This document shows, one piece after another, positions 37,737 to 49,760 of a stretch of DNA of 64,000 nt. The notes beneath the pieces are model-generated. The model ran no database searches and had not been told where the DNA came from. It saw only the letters and a program-made list of their open reading frames with translations. The translations under genes were made by a program, and so were the position numbers. Source of the DNA: Eulemur rufifrons (Eukaryota > Chordata > Mammalia > Primates > Lemuridae); assembly GCF_041146395.1 (NCBI RefSeq), contig NC_090999.1, forward strand, positions 72,607,001 through 72,671,000, given 5' to 3'. Every line of letters begins with the position of its first letter. The first letter of the stretch is position 1.

Positions 37737-38798
37737 CAGTCATGCACCACATAAGGATGCTTTGGTCAGCAATGGACCCCATATATGATGGTGGTCTCAG
37801 AAGATTATAATGGAGGTAAAAAATTCGTGTTGCCTTATATTTATTATACTATACTTTTATCATTATTTTAGAGTGTATTCCTTCTATGTATTAAAAAAAA
37901 ATGTTAACTGTAAAACAGCCTCAGGCAGGTCCTTCATGATGTAGTCTACATGAAGACATTGTTGTCATAGGAGATGGCAGCTCCATGTATGTTATTGTTC
38001 CTGAAGACCTTCCACTGGGACAAGGTGTAGAGGTGGAAGACAGTGGTATTGATAATTCTGCCTCTGTGTCAGGCCAGGCTAATGTGTATGCTTGTGTCTT
38101 ATTTTTTAACAAAAGAATTTTAAAAGTAAAAAAATAAATAAAATTTAAAAATAAAAAAAAACCTTATAGAACAAAGATGTAAAGAAAGAAAATGTTGTTC
38201 AGTTAGTTGTAAAATGTGTTGTATTTTAAGCTGTCATTATAATAGAATCAAAAAGTTAAAACAATTAAGTTTATAAATTTAAAAATTTACAGTAAGTTAA
38301 GATTAATTTATTATTGAAGAAAGAACTTTTTTATATCAAAATTACACAGTGTGGTGTAGTATGGCCTAAATGTACAGTGTTTACAATGTTTTATAATGTT
38401 TACGGTAGCATATAGTAATGTTCTAGGCCTTCACATTCACTCTCCACTCACTCACTGACTCACCCAGAGCAATTTCTAGTCCTGTAAGCTGCATTCTTGG
38501 AAAGAACCCTATACAGGTGTACCATTTTTTATTTTTTCTATTTTTACTGTAACTTTTCTATGTTTATGTTTAGATACATAAATAGCATTTTGTTACAATT
38601 GCCTCCAGTATTCAATATAGTAACATGCTATACAGTTTGAAGCCCAAAAGCAATAGACCATACCATATAGCCTAGGTGTGTAGCAGGCTATCCCATCTAG
38701 GTTGCGTAAGTGTGAACATTCTGTGATGTTACAACCATGACATCATCAAATAACACTTTTCTCAGAATGTATCCCTGTTGTTAAGCAATGCATGACTG
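37737..38798 (+). mobile_element. Tigger-type DNA transposon, partly deleted copy
   Basis: A 1062-bp element with termini CAGTCATGCA and TGCATGACTG, preceded by TA. It is the inverted relative of 2446-2793 and keeps more interior. At about 37948-38090 the plus strand reads an acidic stretch (E-D-L-P-L-G-Q-G, then E-V-E-D-S-G), which I interpret as the C-terminal tail of the lost transposase, although the DDE domain is deleted. An A-rich spacer and the 3' end follow. Probably the Tigger7 group (name from memory). Confidence 0.78.
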
Positions 38799-38804
38799 TG
38801 TGTT

Positions 38805-38810
<6 letters not shown>

Positions 38811-38842
<32 letters not shown>

Positions 38843-38880
38843 CAGAGAGAGAAATAAAGAGAGGGAGAGAGACTATAGTA
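38811..38880. repeat. (TG)n-(CG)3-(GA)n compound microsatellite
   Basis: Pure TG 38811-38836, then CGCGCG, then an impure GA tract, starting 12 bp after the Tigger-type element. Alternating purine-pyrimidine TG/CG sequence is a classic potential Z-DNA former. Confidence 0.9.
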
Positions 38881-40459
38881 TATAGAACCTTTAGCATAAA
38901 CTGTGCTCATACCTATCTGGTTATCTTCTTCTTTCCTGTTTATTAACGGATGTGTCTTTAGCCTGAAGTTTTGCCTTTGAATGTAGAACACTTTGTGCTT
39001 TAAACTTGAGATTTCTAAACCCAGTCACACCAACCAACCGGGGTCTTCAATTAGCTTATCTTGGCAAGTTATAGGGCAGCCAGTAGCTGCAAGTGGTACT
39101 TGAATAAAAGGATTTTACTAGATAAGGAAATTGCTATCATTCACTCATATTTTATTATAAGTTCGTCAAGTTTTCAGTTTCTTTATACTTGTAAAAATGT
39201 AAATCTTTTTGGAAGTTAGTGTAAAACACTAAAGAGCATTGAATTTGACAGGTGACCTCTAATAAAAACAATAAACAAAGCAAAATTAAAAATGTCAATA
39301 CTTTTAGAATTAAACACATAAAAGGTAAAATAGACAAAAACGTGCTATAAAATTTTGTAAAAAGAACACTCACTAGAAGGCACATCATTTGGCTCTCTAA
39401 AAATTCACATAAGACAAAGGACAAAGCCAGGGAGTCTATTCAATGCTTCTTGTCTCTATAGAAACAGCATTGTAGGCACCTACCCTTTTTCTATTTCTAT
39501 GGTAACAGGACACAGAAGAATCTTAGAAAGGAATAAGGTAAAGAGATGTGATATTTTAAGATCCCATCTATGATGGTGAGTGGAGGCTCGTGATGACAGG
39601 AGGTCTAAGTGTCCACTAATCCTTGGCAATTTCTTAGAGTCATGAAAGGATGTTTATGTTAGAACTTGAGCTCAGAAGATAGAACTGCTTTCTCCACAGA
39701 TGAGGACACCACTAGGCTAAATTTAGTTCACAAAATCAATTTACACAGACCTCGTAAGGGTTATTTTGCATGCATACCTCATTAGATCTTGACAAGCAAA
39801 GGAGAATAGAAGTTAAAAATATTTAATAAAAAATAACTGATATGTTCTCCCTTATATTTATACACTGGTATCTCATTTTATCATTAAATTGCTACATGGA
39901 AGGAAATAGCCTGAATATGGAATCAACTACATATATAAAGATTACTTTAGAGGTTAAGTTGTTCCATGCTTCTAGCTTCTTCAGGTAATTTATTTTTGAA
40001 GAACTTTTTTTTCCCAAAATACCAAAGGTTTAGATAATGAAAAGAGAAGAAAAAATATCAGACAATTTCAATACCTCTGTAGTGAGAGAGTGGAATTATT
40101 CACAGCTAGCTAGGTTTTTAGCGTTTGTCTAATGTTTTTTTATGTTTGACATGCAACAAATATAATAATGACAAAGAAATGAAAGACAAAAACGTTTTGT
40201 GCCATCCTCTGAATCATTTCCTAGAAAGTCAAAATTACTTAACACTGCAGGGAAAAATGAATCAGAAAAGCACACGGTGGATTGAATAGTATAGAGTACC
40301 CTTAATGAAGTACTCTCCTAACGCGCACACCAGCTCAATTGGTTCTGAGCAGCCATCTAAAGCTCTACGTGCTCTATACTGTGTAGTGGACAGAAATCTC
40401 ATGAAAATAATAAGATTGGTGTGTTATTCTTTAAATAGAAGTTCATTACTCTGTGTGTG

Positions 40460-40461
<2 letters not shown>

Positions 40462-40490
<29 letters not shown>
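40462..40490. repeat. (GA)n simple repeat
   Basis: Pure GA dinucleotides following a short TG tract. Confidence 0.95.
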
Positions 40491-40493
<3 letters not shown>

Positions 40494-40782
40494 TTCATGC
40501 TTGTTGCCCTCTCTGTAGGGATTACTGCTTTGTGACCATAGTTATGACATCTTTGTCTTAATATTTTCTCCATGAATTAACTCCTCTAGTTTTGAAGAAA
40601 TAAAAACAACTCCCTTGGAAGATTTGCTGTGATGCCTTCTTTTCCACTAATGCATCCTTCGGTGGAACAATTTTCCTGAGAAGAGACAGTCAGACAGTGA
40701 GACAGTCACACTCTCAGATCTGAGGAAATGAAGTAACTGTGGCAGTGACAATAGGACCAGGTATAGGAGGTAAATGATGTGC

Positions 40783-40802
40783 TTTTTTTTTTTTTTTTTT
40801 TT
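40783..40802. repeat. T20 homopolymer
   Basis: Uninterrupted T run. It could be the tail of a minus-strand retroposon, but no body is recognised to its right. Confidence 0.9.
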
Positions 40803-41368
40803 GGTATGATCCGGAATGGCAAAGCCCTCTTGGAATACCAAAACATCTGGTATCTGCAGAAAGTTTCACTCAGTAAAATATTTTAAGAACCAGGATAGGA
40901 TCATTTTTATCAGTCATTGATGAGACAACGTCACAGTCTTGAAAGCAAGTTCAATTATGAAAGCAAGAAGTAATATTTTAGCCTTTTTCCTCCTTATATA
41001 TGAGACATTTATATAAGCAAATTAATCAAATCACATTAGTTTCTCCTTATATGATGCAAATCCTTTTCTTATTGTTTTGTGTAGTTTTAGAGTTGAGTGT
41101 GATAAGATTGTACCTGTGCCATAGTATTTAATCCATTAAGAGAGGAAAATAAACTAGTAATTTTATGGAAAAAATCAGTAAAATTCCTCACTTAGTATAA
41201 TTTTTCAATTCAGACAAAGAGTACGTCAGTAGTTTCTCCAGAAATAGTTCCATATTTGTCTACACCTACATATAAATTTATTTCATTGCTTTGCGCTTTA
41301 AACATTTTGGATTATTATTAAAATCATGTATTCATTGTATAAATAATAGGATTAATGTAGAGATTTTA

Positions 41369-41716
41369 TTTTTTTTATTTTATTTTTTTTTTTTTTGAGA
41401 CAGAGTCTCACTCTGTTGCCCAGGCTAGAGTGAGTGCTGTGGCATTAGCCTAGCTCACAGCAACCTCAAACTCCTGGGCTTAAGTGATCCTACTGCCTCA
41501 GCCTCCCGAGTAGCTGGGACTACAGGCATGCACCACCATGCCCGGCTAATTTTTTCTATATATATTTTTAGCTGTCCATATAATTTCTTTCTATTTTTAG
41601 TAGAGGTGGGGTCTCGCTCTTGCTCAGGCTGGTCTCGAACTCCTGAGCTCAAACGATCCGCCCACCTCGGCCTCCCAGAGTGCTAGGATTACAGGCGTGA
41701 GCCACCGCGCCCGGCC
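41369..41716 (-). mobile_element. Dimeric Alu, strepsirrhine type, minus strand
   Basis: Complete reversed Alu: T-rich tail (41369-41396), 'gagacagagtctcactctgt', and left-arm end 'gagccaccgcgcccggcc' at 41716. The target duplication agatttta lies at 41361-41368 and 41718-41725. The middle part between arms ('atatatatttttagctgtcc', 'aatttctttctatttttag') is the same as in the 8280 copy. It keeps several CpGs, so it is younger or better preserved. Confidence 0.95.
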
Positions 41717-41725
41717 AAGATTTTA

Positions 41726-42339
41726 AGTTGATAAATTTAAATTAATTCATATTATCAATGTTGCTAAAATAATCACCCACGTATTTTATATCATAGCAAA
41801 ATTACTCATTTCTTTATAATTCTTAAATCTGTAAAAAGGTCAAAAAATTTCTATTTTAATTTTTACAGTAAATTCCAGGACTTCTTCAAATATGTGTTCC
41901 AATAAAAACACTTATTTTTTCCTTCCTAGTCTGGTATTCTTAGGTAGATTGTAAATAGAAATTCATAAAAAGTCAATATGACAATATCTATATGAATATG
42001 GATGAAATTTGTGGTGTACATGTCATTGCTTATTCAACATGTAACTTGGTTACTTAATTATATAAGATAAAGTATCACGATGGCCATTTAGCCCATTATT
42101 TTGTCTTCATCATTGGCCTTCTGTAAAGCCAGGCCAAGTGGTGGACATTTAACATGGTGGGAAACACTACAACATGCAACAAAAGGAAAATCCACGGGTT
42201 ATGAAGTCAAACATTCAGGGTGCAAGTAATGGTTTTGGCTTTTACTAGATTAAAAAACTCTTTTCTTTCTCTGAACTATGTATCAATTTGTTAATTTTTA
42301 AATTGTTAAACACATTGCCAAAATAAGGATAGTACATGC
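41726..42339. other. Unassigned non-coding DNA
   Basis: Nothing recognised. Confidence 0.5.
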
Positions 42340-42560
42340 AGTAGAGTGGAAAAGGGTGTACTGTAGAGTCCTGTGTTTGAATCTGGCTTTTCCAATTCTT
42401 TACTGAGAGATCTTGGCCTGGTTGGTGATGTTGCCAATTCTTGATTTTCTCATCTGAAAATATTAGAAACAATATCTGTTTTAAAGGATTTTGTGGTAAT
42501 AAGAAATAACATCTACAAAAACACAACCAGTTGTCCAGAATAGGGCACATATTAGATTAA
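42340..42560 (+). mobile_element. MIR SINE
   Basis: 'gagtcctgtgtttgaatctg', 'cttttccaattctttactga', 'ttgattttctcatctgaaaa', 'aaaggattttgtggtaataa', 'agaatagggcacatattag' are in MIR order. Confidence 0.8.
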
Positions 42561-43770
42561 ATATTATACATTTTTAATTTAATAGGATAAAGTTTTCCAT
42601 GAATTTCGTCTCTATAAGTTAAAAGAAAAGAAAAGGAAAGAGACCTAAGATATATTGACATCTTACCATACTTCAGCCACTGTGCTAAAGTTAACACTTT
42701 GGTTTTTAATTCAGAGCACTCAGGGTAACTTGGACACTCGGGTTGAATAAACACCACAGCACAGCACCCCCTGCCTCCCACAAGCCCTCCCCAGTATGTG
42801 TAGCATAACGTGTGAGTTCATGGCATTAACACACCGGCCAGGGAAATCCCAGACACGAGATTTCCCAGAACTTCAGTTCTTGCCATAGCAAAAGCAAGCA
42901 CAACAGTGTTTTCCTGGTAGCGTCAGCCCCCTTCCGATTAACTGGCACAAGGCTATTTTTTCCTGGCCATTGGAGGACTAGGGATAGTGGAGAATAGCAC
43001 ACTCCTCCCTTTCTTTCTTTATCCCCTCTTACCATCCTCTATACTTGAATTTGTCTCGTCTCAATAATATATGTGTGTGTGTGTGTGTGTGTGTGCATAC
43101 ATACATCTCTAATCCTAGGTATTTTAATGTATGTTATATGCATTCATAGTTTTTTAATACCTCAGATTGCCTCCTAAATTGCCCTATTAGGGATAAACAG
43201 TAAATATTATTATATTATTACAGCACAATGCCAGTTCCATACGATTTATCTACTAGATGTAATAATGCTAGAAGGACTGAAGCATTTGAACGAGAATGAT
43301 CATCTGAAAATGAGAAAATAGGGTATAAATGCTTCTGGGGGCCATTATGTGTAATCAAGTTTTGTTTACCCACACTAATAAATAGAGAGTAATGACTATG
43401 GGATGAATAGTCTTAGGCAATAACCTGAGAAAAGCAGATAAACCAACAGTCATTCTTAGGATTTGAAACTCTCTTGATTTTTGTGGGTGTGTCACTTTCG
43501 TCTAATATTCTGTTCACCTGTCTGCCATCAAAATTTGCCTGCTTTTCCTGGGTTCATACAGGTTACTAGTCAGGAAAAGGTACTGACTGTGTGTATAGAA
43601 ATTTGTCCTCTATTTTAATTGAAGTTGAAGATAATTTATAAAAATAAGTCAAATAGCAGTGTGGATTTATGGAAGTAATAAATCTAGATTATAACTGATT
43701 CCTGACCATAACAGGTAGATAACTAGATAAATAAAACACATAGCATTAACTGATCTCACCAATGCTGCAT
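42561..43770. other. Unassigned non-coding DNA
   Basis: No gene. A (TG)n tract is at 43072-43095. Confidence 0.5.
43072..43095. repeat. (TG)n simple repeat
   Basis: Pure TG dinucleotides followed by a short CATA run. Confidence 0.95.
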
Positions 43771-43823
43771 CTCCATAGTTATCCCTAAAGACTTTATTTG
43801 CATTGTGTCACTTAATCCTTACA

Positions 43824-44032
43824 GGTTGCCAGGTTTAGCAAATAAAAGTAATGAATGCCCAGTAACATTTGATTTTCAGATAAACAACAGTTTTTGTTGT
43901 TGTTGTTGTTGTTGTTGTTTTCGTTTTAAGTCTGCCTCACGTGGTTTTAGGAATACTTATACTAAAAAAACTATTTGCTGTTTACCTGAAATTCAAATGT
44001 AACTTGATATACTGTACTTTACCTGACAACCC
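43824..44032. mobile_element. Palindromic DNA transposon (MITE) nested in MIR
   Basis: Near-palindromic unit: left arm 'ggttgccaggtttagcaaat' and 'gattttcagataaacaacag'; right arm 'tttacctgaaattcaaatgt' and 'acctgacaacc' are its approximate reverse complement. The family resembles MER53 (uncertain). A TTG repeat (43894-43920) has expanded inside, near the left arm's inner edge. No coding capacity. Confidence 0.75.
43894..43920. repeat. (TTG)n simple repeat
   Basis: About nine TTG units inside the MITE. Confidence 0.95.
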
Positions 44033-44190
44033 TAAAGTTAATTCAATGGTTAGAGACTGTTATCATTGATCCTGTTTTCAGGAAAAGAAATTGAGGTACA
44101 GAGCAATTAGGTCACCTGCTCAGTGCTACCCAGATAATTAGTTTGGAATAAAATCCAGGTACTCTTGCAGTCTAGTGTCTTGGTTCGTGC

Positions 44191-45699
44191 TCCTAACCGT
44201 TTCCCCCCTCTCTAGTCCAATGTCTACTCCTCTGAGTGGCAAAACTGCCTGATGTGATCCCTCTCAACTCTAAGCATCTGTGACTTCATCCTGCTTATCA
44301 AGGTAATAAAGGCCTTATCCTTTAAAAGTTTATTCCACCTCATTGCTCCAAAATGAATGCCTTTATTTAGGCAGCATCATTAAAACAGCACTAATGTAAA
44401 TAATTTCCGCATTTTTCTTGAGAAACTTTCCAGAGATCAATGTGCCATAGCCAGCCAATCAGAAAAAACTGATTTCTGTAATGTATCCAATAGACCTTGC
44501 AGTATCTCTCCAAGATTTACCTGCTAATTACTAGCTAGCTATTTACTTGTAAAAATGCTGATGAAATATATATGGATTTTCAAACACAAGAACATCCCTC
44601 TTCTGGTACCACCATGGCCCATTCTCTCCACTTTAGAAGCATGCAGGCCATGACAGACAAAGTGGTCTGTGGAATTTAAACCTCAGAGGCAGAAAGGACC
44701 TCCTAGATACATAAAATGCAGTTTTGCCCAGTAGAGTGCGAGGTGAGGAATGGTTAAAGGTGTTCCACTTTGCATGGATTCAGTCAAAGATTTTGAATTT
44801 ATTTTACCTAGAATCACTTTAGACAGGCCCAAGTGATACCTTTCATACCATTAATTCACTGATATGGGTCCAACATCCCCCTTTTTATCCGTAATGGGGG
44901 CAAGATGGTGGGTGGTACAGACTCTTTACCTGCAGTGGCCAGTTGAGGAAACAGACTAATATATCGGGTCCAGAAAGATTGTCCACTGACTGTAGAGGGG
45001 ATTGTCTTATGCTGAGGGCATGGGAAGGAGAATTTATAAATATTCTGGACACAGGCAATGTAAGGTATTCAAGGGAAATCTGCAGATGGAGACTGCGCAG
45101 TCTGTGGGCCTGAGTGACTGCCAAGCAGCTCTGTGACACTAATGTCAGATGGCACTTGCTATGCCGGTGGCAAGAGCCAAGGTCTTGACAACTTTGTTCC
45201 CTGCCCTGTAGAACTGGCTACTCTTGCTGCCTTGAATGGGAAGAAGGACCTCACAATTAGGGTATAAATAAACATAGAGGACCAGAAACCTAATTTATTA
45301 ATGCAAAATCATTGTTCCCCTCTGGTTTACTATTTCACACCTTCACTATTCAACCGGAGTGGTTTTTATATTTTACTCTTTCCTACAGTAACATTCTGAT
45401 CATGTACCCATAAGATACATTTTCTAGGATCCTGAATAATAAATATTACTTTGATAAAACACACTGCCGGTCATGTGCAACATCTAGCTAATTCTAATCT
45501 CTTTTTCTCCTATATGAGAAAGCATATCTGAGTGCCAGAGTGAGAAAGAATTAAAGGAATAGTCTTACAGCCTCACTAATTTATTCTGTAGAGGAAAATA
45601 TTTGCTAACTCATTGTTAGCATAAAAACAATGCAATGTGATGACACAAACATCATGACAACTAGGATGAGAGCCATGTATCAAACTAGGGAGCTACCCA
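44191..45699. other. Unassigned non-coding DNA
   Basis: 44660-44720 ('ctcagaggcagaaaggacct') weakly resembles the family at 6539. The rest is slightly GC-richer with no recognised gene. Confidence 0.45.
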
Positions 45700-46030
45700 T
45701 ATGATTACGATATTCTTCTGCTTACACTCCTTCAAAGACGCCCTCTAAGGTCACCACAGTTCATCAGACACACAACGCTCTTTATAATCTGGCCATGACT
45801 TATCTCTCCAGTCTCTCTTCTTTTACTTTCTCCCGTGTTTCCCTGACCCTAAGAGCAAAAAGCCACCGACTATGTCTAGAATACATCATGTCATTTAATT
45901 TTCAGGGTCTTTGCTTGTATTTTCCTATCTGCCTGGACCATTCTTTCCCCATATTCTACACACATTCATCTTTAAAAGCTTAACTCAAATGTTACCTTCT
46001 CCATGGTATCTATTATGCTCAAAATAATAT
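45700..46030 (+). mobile_element. L2 LINE ORF2 3' fragment
   Basis: L2 coding-end blocks in order: 'ctccttcaaagacgccctct', 'tctttataatctggccatga', 'cttatctctccagtctctct', 'gtctttgcttgtattttcct', 'ctgcctggaccattctttcc', 'cttaactcaaatgttacctt'. Frame broken. Confidence 0.8.
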
Positions 46031-46369
46031 TTTTTTTTCTTTTTCAGTGCTCAAATAACAATTCTTAATTAGAGCTCTCTTTGAATAATAGCATTATTTG
46101 TTCATAAATCTATTTTTGCTAGTACATAATGAAATGTGTTGAGATGGGATTAAAATGTATTTATCACTATATCTCCAACATGATAACTGTGACTTACTAA
46201 ATGGCAAACAACTATGTACTAATCTTAGACTATCGCTAATACATACCACCTATACACAGGAAAATTCTATAATACTTCTGTATTACTGCACAGTTAGTAG
46301 GGGCAGAAATAATTTTGAAGATTGAGAAATTAGTTAATGATGTGATTTTTGGTCACTATTATGGAAAAT

Positions 46370-46590
46370 AGCACGGTTTAATAGAAAAAGCTGAGAACTA
46401 GACAGAACTAGTTTTTCTAGATCTTAAGTTCTCCATTTTTGGTTGTGAAGACAATGAGTAATCATTTAACATCTTTGAGATGCATTGTTATAATCTTTAA
46501 AGAATAATAATAACAAGAAGAAATAAAGTGATGAGCTCAGACACAGTATGTAGTAAGTGATCATTAAATATTAATTCATTTTCTCTTTTC
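46370..46590 (+). mobile_element. MIR SINE (diverged)
   Basis: 'ttttctagatcttaagttct', 'gtaatcatttaacatctttg' and the 3' 'tagtaagtgatcattaaata' fit MIR order. Confidence 0.5.
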
Positions 46591-48654
46591 TGTGATCTTG
46601 TAAGATGAGCACATAAACATAATGAGCCATGATGATGGAATATATTAGGTTAAAGCTGTCTAGGAATGGGGAAGTAGAAGGAAAATACAGAATATGTAGT
46701 CATTGAGTTATTTAATTATGAAGAGAATAGGATAAAAGTTGCCAGAATTGCACCATTTTACAAGGTTATTTTTTTATTCTTTTAAAATATTGTTGTTTCC
46801 CAAACCCAATATTATAATATTCTAGTTTCAGGTGCAAAGAAGAGTACTAAAATTTCCTTGACATGTTTGCAGTGTATTTTTATTATCATACCTATTATCT
46901 TTCTTTATTTCAGTAACTCCACATGAAAACCAGTCTCTTTATAGTTTCTTCTTTTGGAAATTAACTATGTCAGCCTCCTTTGCACCTCTCTGATTATCAC
47001 ATTTATCTTAAACTTTGTGGTATGTTATGTAAAACAATACTAGCACCTTCTGCTTGATGTAGATAAAAATGACAAGATGAAAAGCTGACTATGAGAAAAA
47101 ACCCTGGCTCATTTGCAAAATACTAAAACATTTTCAGCTGCCTCAAGGATAAACATTCTGAAACAGAACATAGCTTTTGTCCATTTTTATACTGAATATT
47201 TTTCTTTGAGTATTTAGATCTATGAACAGAGTTCATGGTAAAATTAACACTTTTGATAGTTAATTGACTACCTACTTTATTCTTCTTGATTGATAAAAAA
47301 TGTCTAGATAGGAAAACTATCTTTTCATTAAGGGATTAGGAACTTGGGTTATTATAAATTATTAAGAAATAATTTATGATTCTGATGAATTAAAAGATAA
47401 AAAATCATGAAGGATAATTAACAACCTAAATAGGCTATATATATGTTGACTACAGTGATGTAACTATTCAGGCCAATCCCATTATCAGGAAAACTATATC
47501 AGGTTCAGGCTAAATAGGTATATCTTAATTTACAGGAATTAAGAAACCCAACAGCTCTTCCACTGAGGTTAACTAGAAAGGCTGTTCCACACTTACCTCT
47601 ACTTACGCTACAAAGCTAAAACCTTGAATTTTCTAGATTTTCCTATAATATAGTTTTCTACAGGCAAAGAATGTCAATACCACTGTAATATAAAATACCT
47701 TCTAAAGTTTATTTTTAGCACTCTATGAGGTTACATTCTAGTAGAGGACTCTCAGGAACATGTATAAAGGAAAACAAAACTTACTGTGTAGCTTAACATT
47801 TATTGAAACCTCAGTTATAGGACAAGATGACACAGACACATTTTTCTCTGATACTCACTGCTAAGTACAACTAAAAACCTTAGACATAGGGGAAGAGCAA
47901 CAAAAGACCTCTGAAAGGTGGCAGGAAGAAGGCAAACTGATTTGGGATCCCAGGATTAGAGAAAAAGATGACCTGGATCCTGAGTTTCCCAACATTCAAC
48001 TAAGAACAGAAGGCATTCCAGGTAGGCCCATTCCTCTCTCTCAGACAGAATGGAAGCCATGCCTAAAACACCAGGTTAGCACTGGCAGATCCAGCAAGGG
48101 AGATGGATTGGGAGCTCCACAAAGAATAAGCAGCCAGAGGAAGCACTTTCTTTCCTTGCTGTCCTGAGACTTCCCTATCTGGCCCAGACATGCTGGAGAA
48201 GTTGATGGGAGTGGCGGGTAAGGGAGAAGGAGAGAGATACCTATAGAGAGATGTAGTGAATAGTTTTAATTTTATGTTGCTTTGGCATCTATTTTGAATA
48301 TAGGTCTAGTCCAGGTTTTGTCAGCCTTGACAATCTCCAGTTCTCTGCCTTCTCCCAGTTCCTCAATATGGTCTATGCAAATATCTCTCTTATACAACCA
48401 CCTCCTAGTGACCAGTTCCCTATGAGACAGCTACACACAGCCTACTGGACTTGCCCCACTGACCCCACACCCCATGTGAACAGAACAGATATGCTTCAGT
48501 GACCACTTCTAAGTCACAGTATAACTCCACAGAGCTCATGCCTATTGGCTCCAAACCCACCAATTAGAACTCCCTGAGGGAAAACTACTTGGGAGGTGGG
48601 TGGTGGACAAGCAAGTGAAGCTTCACCTGTATTTATAGCTGCTCCCCATGGCTT
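46591..48654. other. Unassigned non-coding DNA
   Basis: No gene. The purine-rich part about 47880-48240 might be an old L1 5' region, but I could not establish this. Confidence 0.4.
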
Positions 48655-48880
48655 GCATTCCTGCCTGAGCTCCGCCTCCTGTCAAATCAGTGGTGGCATT
48701 AGATTAGATTCTCATAGGACCACAAACCCTCCTATAAACTGCATGCAAGGGATCTAGGTTGCACACTCCTTATGAGAATCTAATGCCTCATGATCTGAGG
48801 TGGAGCTGAGGCAATGATGCTAGCGCTGGGGAGCAGCTGCAAATGCAGATTATCAGTAGCAGAGAGGTTTGACTGCATTC
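48655..48880. mobile_element. hAT-type DNA element fragment
   Basis: Contains 'cctgagctccgcctcctgtc', 'gattctcataggaccacaaa', 'gggatctaggttgcacactc', 'cttatgagaatctaatgcct' and 'gatgctagcgctggggagca', a series I know from a common primate hAT element. The two 'gagaatctaatg' arms are inverted about a central spacer. Terminal repeats are missing. Confidence 0.65.
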
Positions 48881-49760
48881 AAAACACAATGACAGACTGG
48901 AGAAAATATTCCCAATTCCTGTCAAATATAAAGTCCTATTCTCTGAAATATAAAAGAACTCCTACAAATTTATAATGAAATAATAACTCAATGGAAAATA
49001 ATTGTCAAGTTTGACTAAGAAGTTCACAGAAAAAGAAAGAAAAATGGCTCTTAAGCATATTAAAAGTTAGTTAATTTCAATCCTAATAAGAGAAAGGCAT
49101 ATTAAAACAGTTTAAATGTTTCTTTTTAAAAGAAAAGCATGATCAGAAAATCCTAATATATGTCAATTGTGTACCTGGGGAGAAACAGATAACTCTTACA
49201 CATTTTTAGTATAACCTCTATAGATAACAAAATCACAAATGCATATACATTTAAACCAGAAATTCTGCTTTTAGAAATTTATTCTAGACATACCCATGCA
49301 TGTACCAAATGATGGGATGTACAAAGGATTTTATTATCCATTGTATATATTAGCTAAGATTGGAGATATGTAAATACTCACTCAGTACATGCATGCTAGA
49401 GAAAGTAATATAGCCTGTATAAAAGGACAAGGAAGCTCTCTGTGTACTAATAGGGAACAATCTATCAGACATAGTGAAAAAAGCAAAAGTTATAGTTATG
49501 GCTTAAAAGTTACCGTTTAGTGAAAAATATGAAAATGTGCAACATTTGAATCATGTGCCACTATTTGTATAAAAGTGCTAAAATGAATTTTGTATAACGA
49601 CACTCTGGAATACCTAAGAAACTAGCAATAATAGCATCTGGGGTTGAACATGGAGGGGAAAGTAGACAACGGAGCAGATGAAATTTAGGGTAAAAAAGAT
49701 ATTTTTACTGTTATGTGTTTTTATATTTTTTTGATATTTACTCTGTTGGAACATTTTACT
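48881..49760 (+). mobile_element. L1M 3' part, plus strand
   Basis: End of ORF2 and 3'UTR of an old L1 (L1MB/L1MC-like): 'aaaagaactcctacaaattt', 'ctgcttttagaaatttattc', 'gctctctgtgtactaatagg', 'atagtgaaaaaagcaaaagt', then 'tatttttactgttatgtg'. No frame survives. Confidence 0.75.

Larger units (their letters stand above)
38881..41360. other. Unassigned non-coding DNA
   Basis: No gene or family recognised. Contains a (GA)n tract (40462-40490) and a T20 run (40783-40802). Confidence 0.5.
43771..44190 (-). mobile_element. MIR SINE, minus strand, split by a MITE
   Basis: MIR arms 'ttgtgtcacttaatccttac' before 43823, and 'atcctgttttcaggaaaaga', 'gcaattaggtcacctgctca', 'gtttggaataaaatccaggt' after 44033, are parts of one reversed MIR. 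Confidence 0.75.

Noticed and set aside
37948..38090. Acidic open stretch that could be mistaken for a host exon
   Set aside because: It lies between Tigger-type inverted ends and fits a transposase tail better than an independent exon.
40783..40900. Possible minus-strand retrocopy with a T20 tail
   Set aside because: No recognisable source RNA and no convincing target duplication; 'accaggtatagga' and 'accaggatagga' on either side are not adjacent to the ends.
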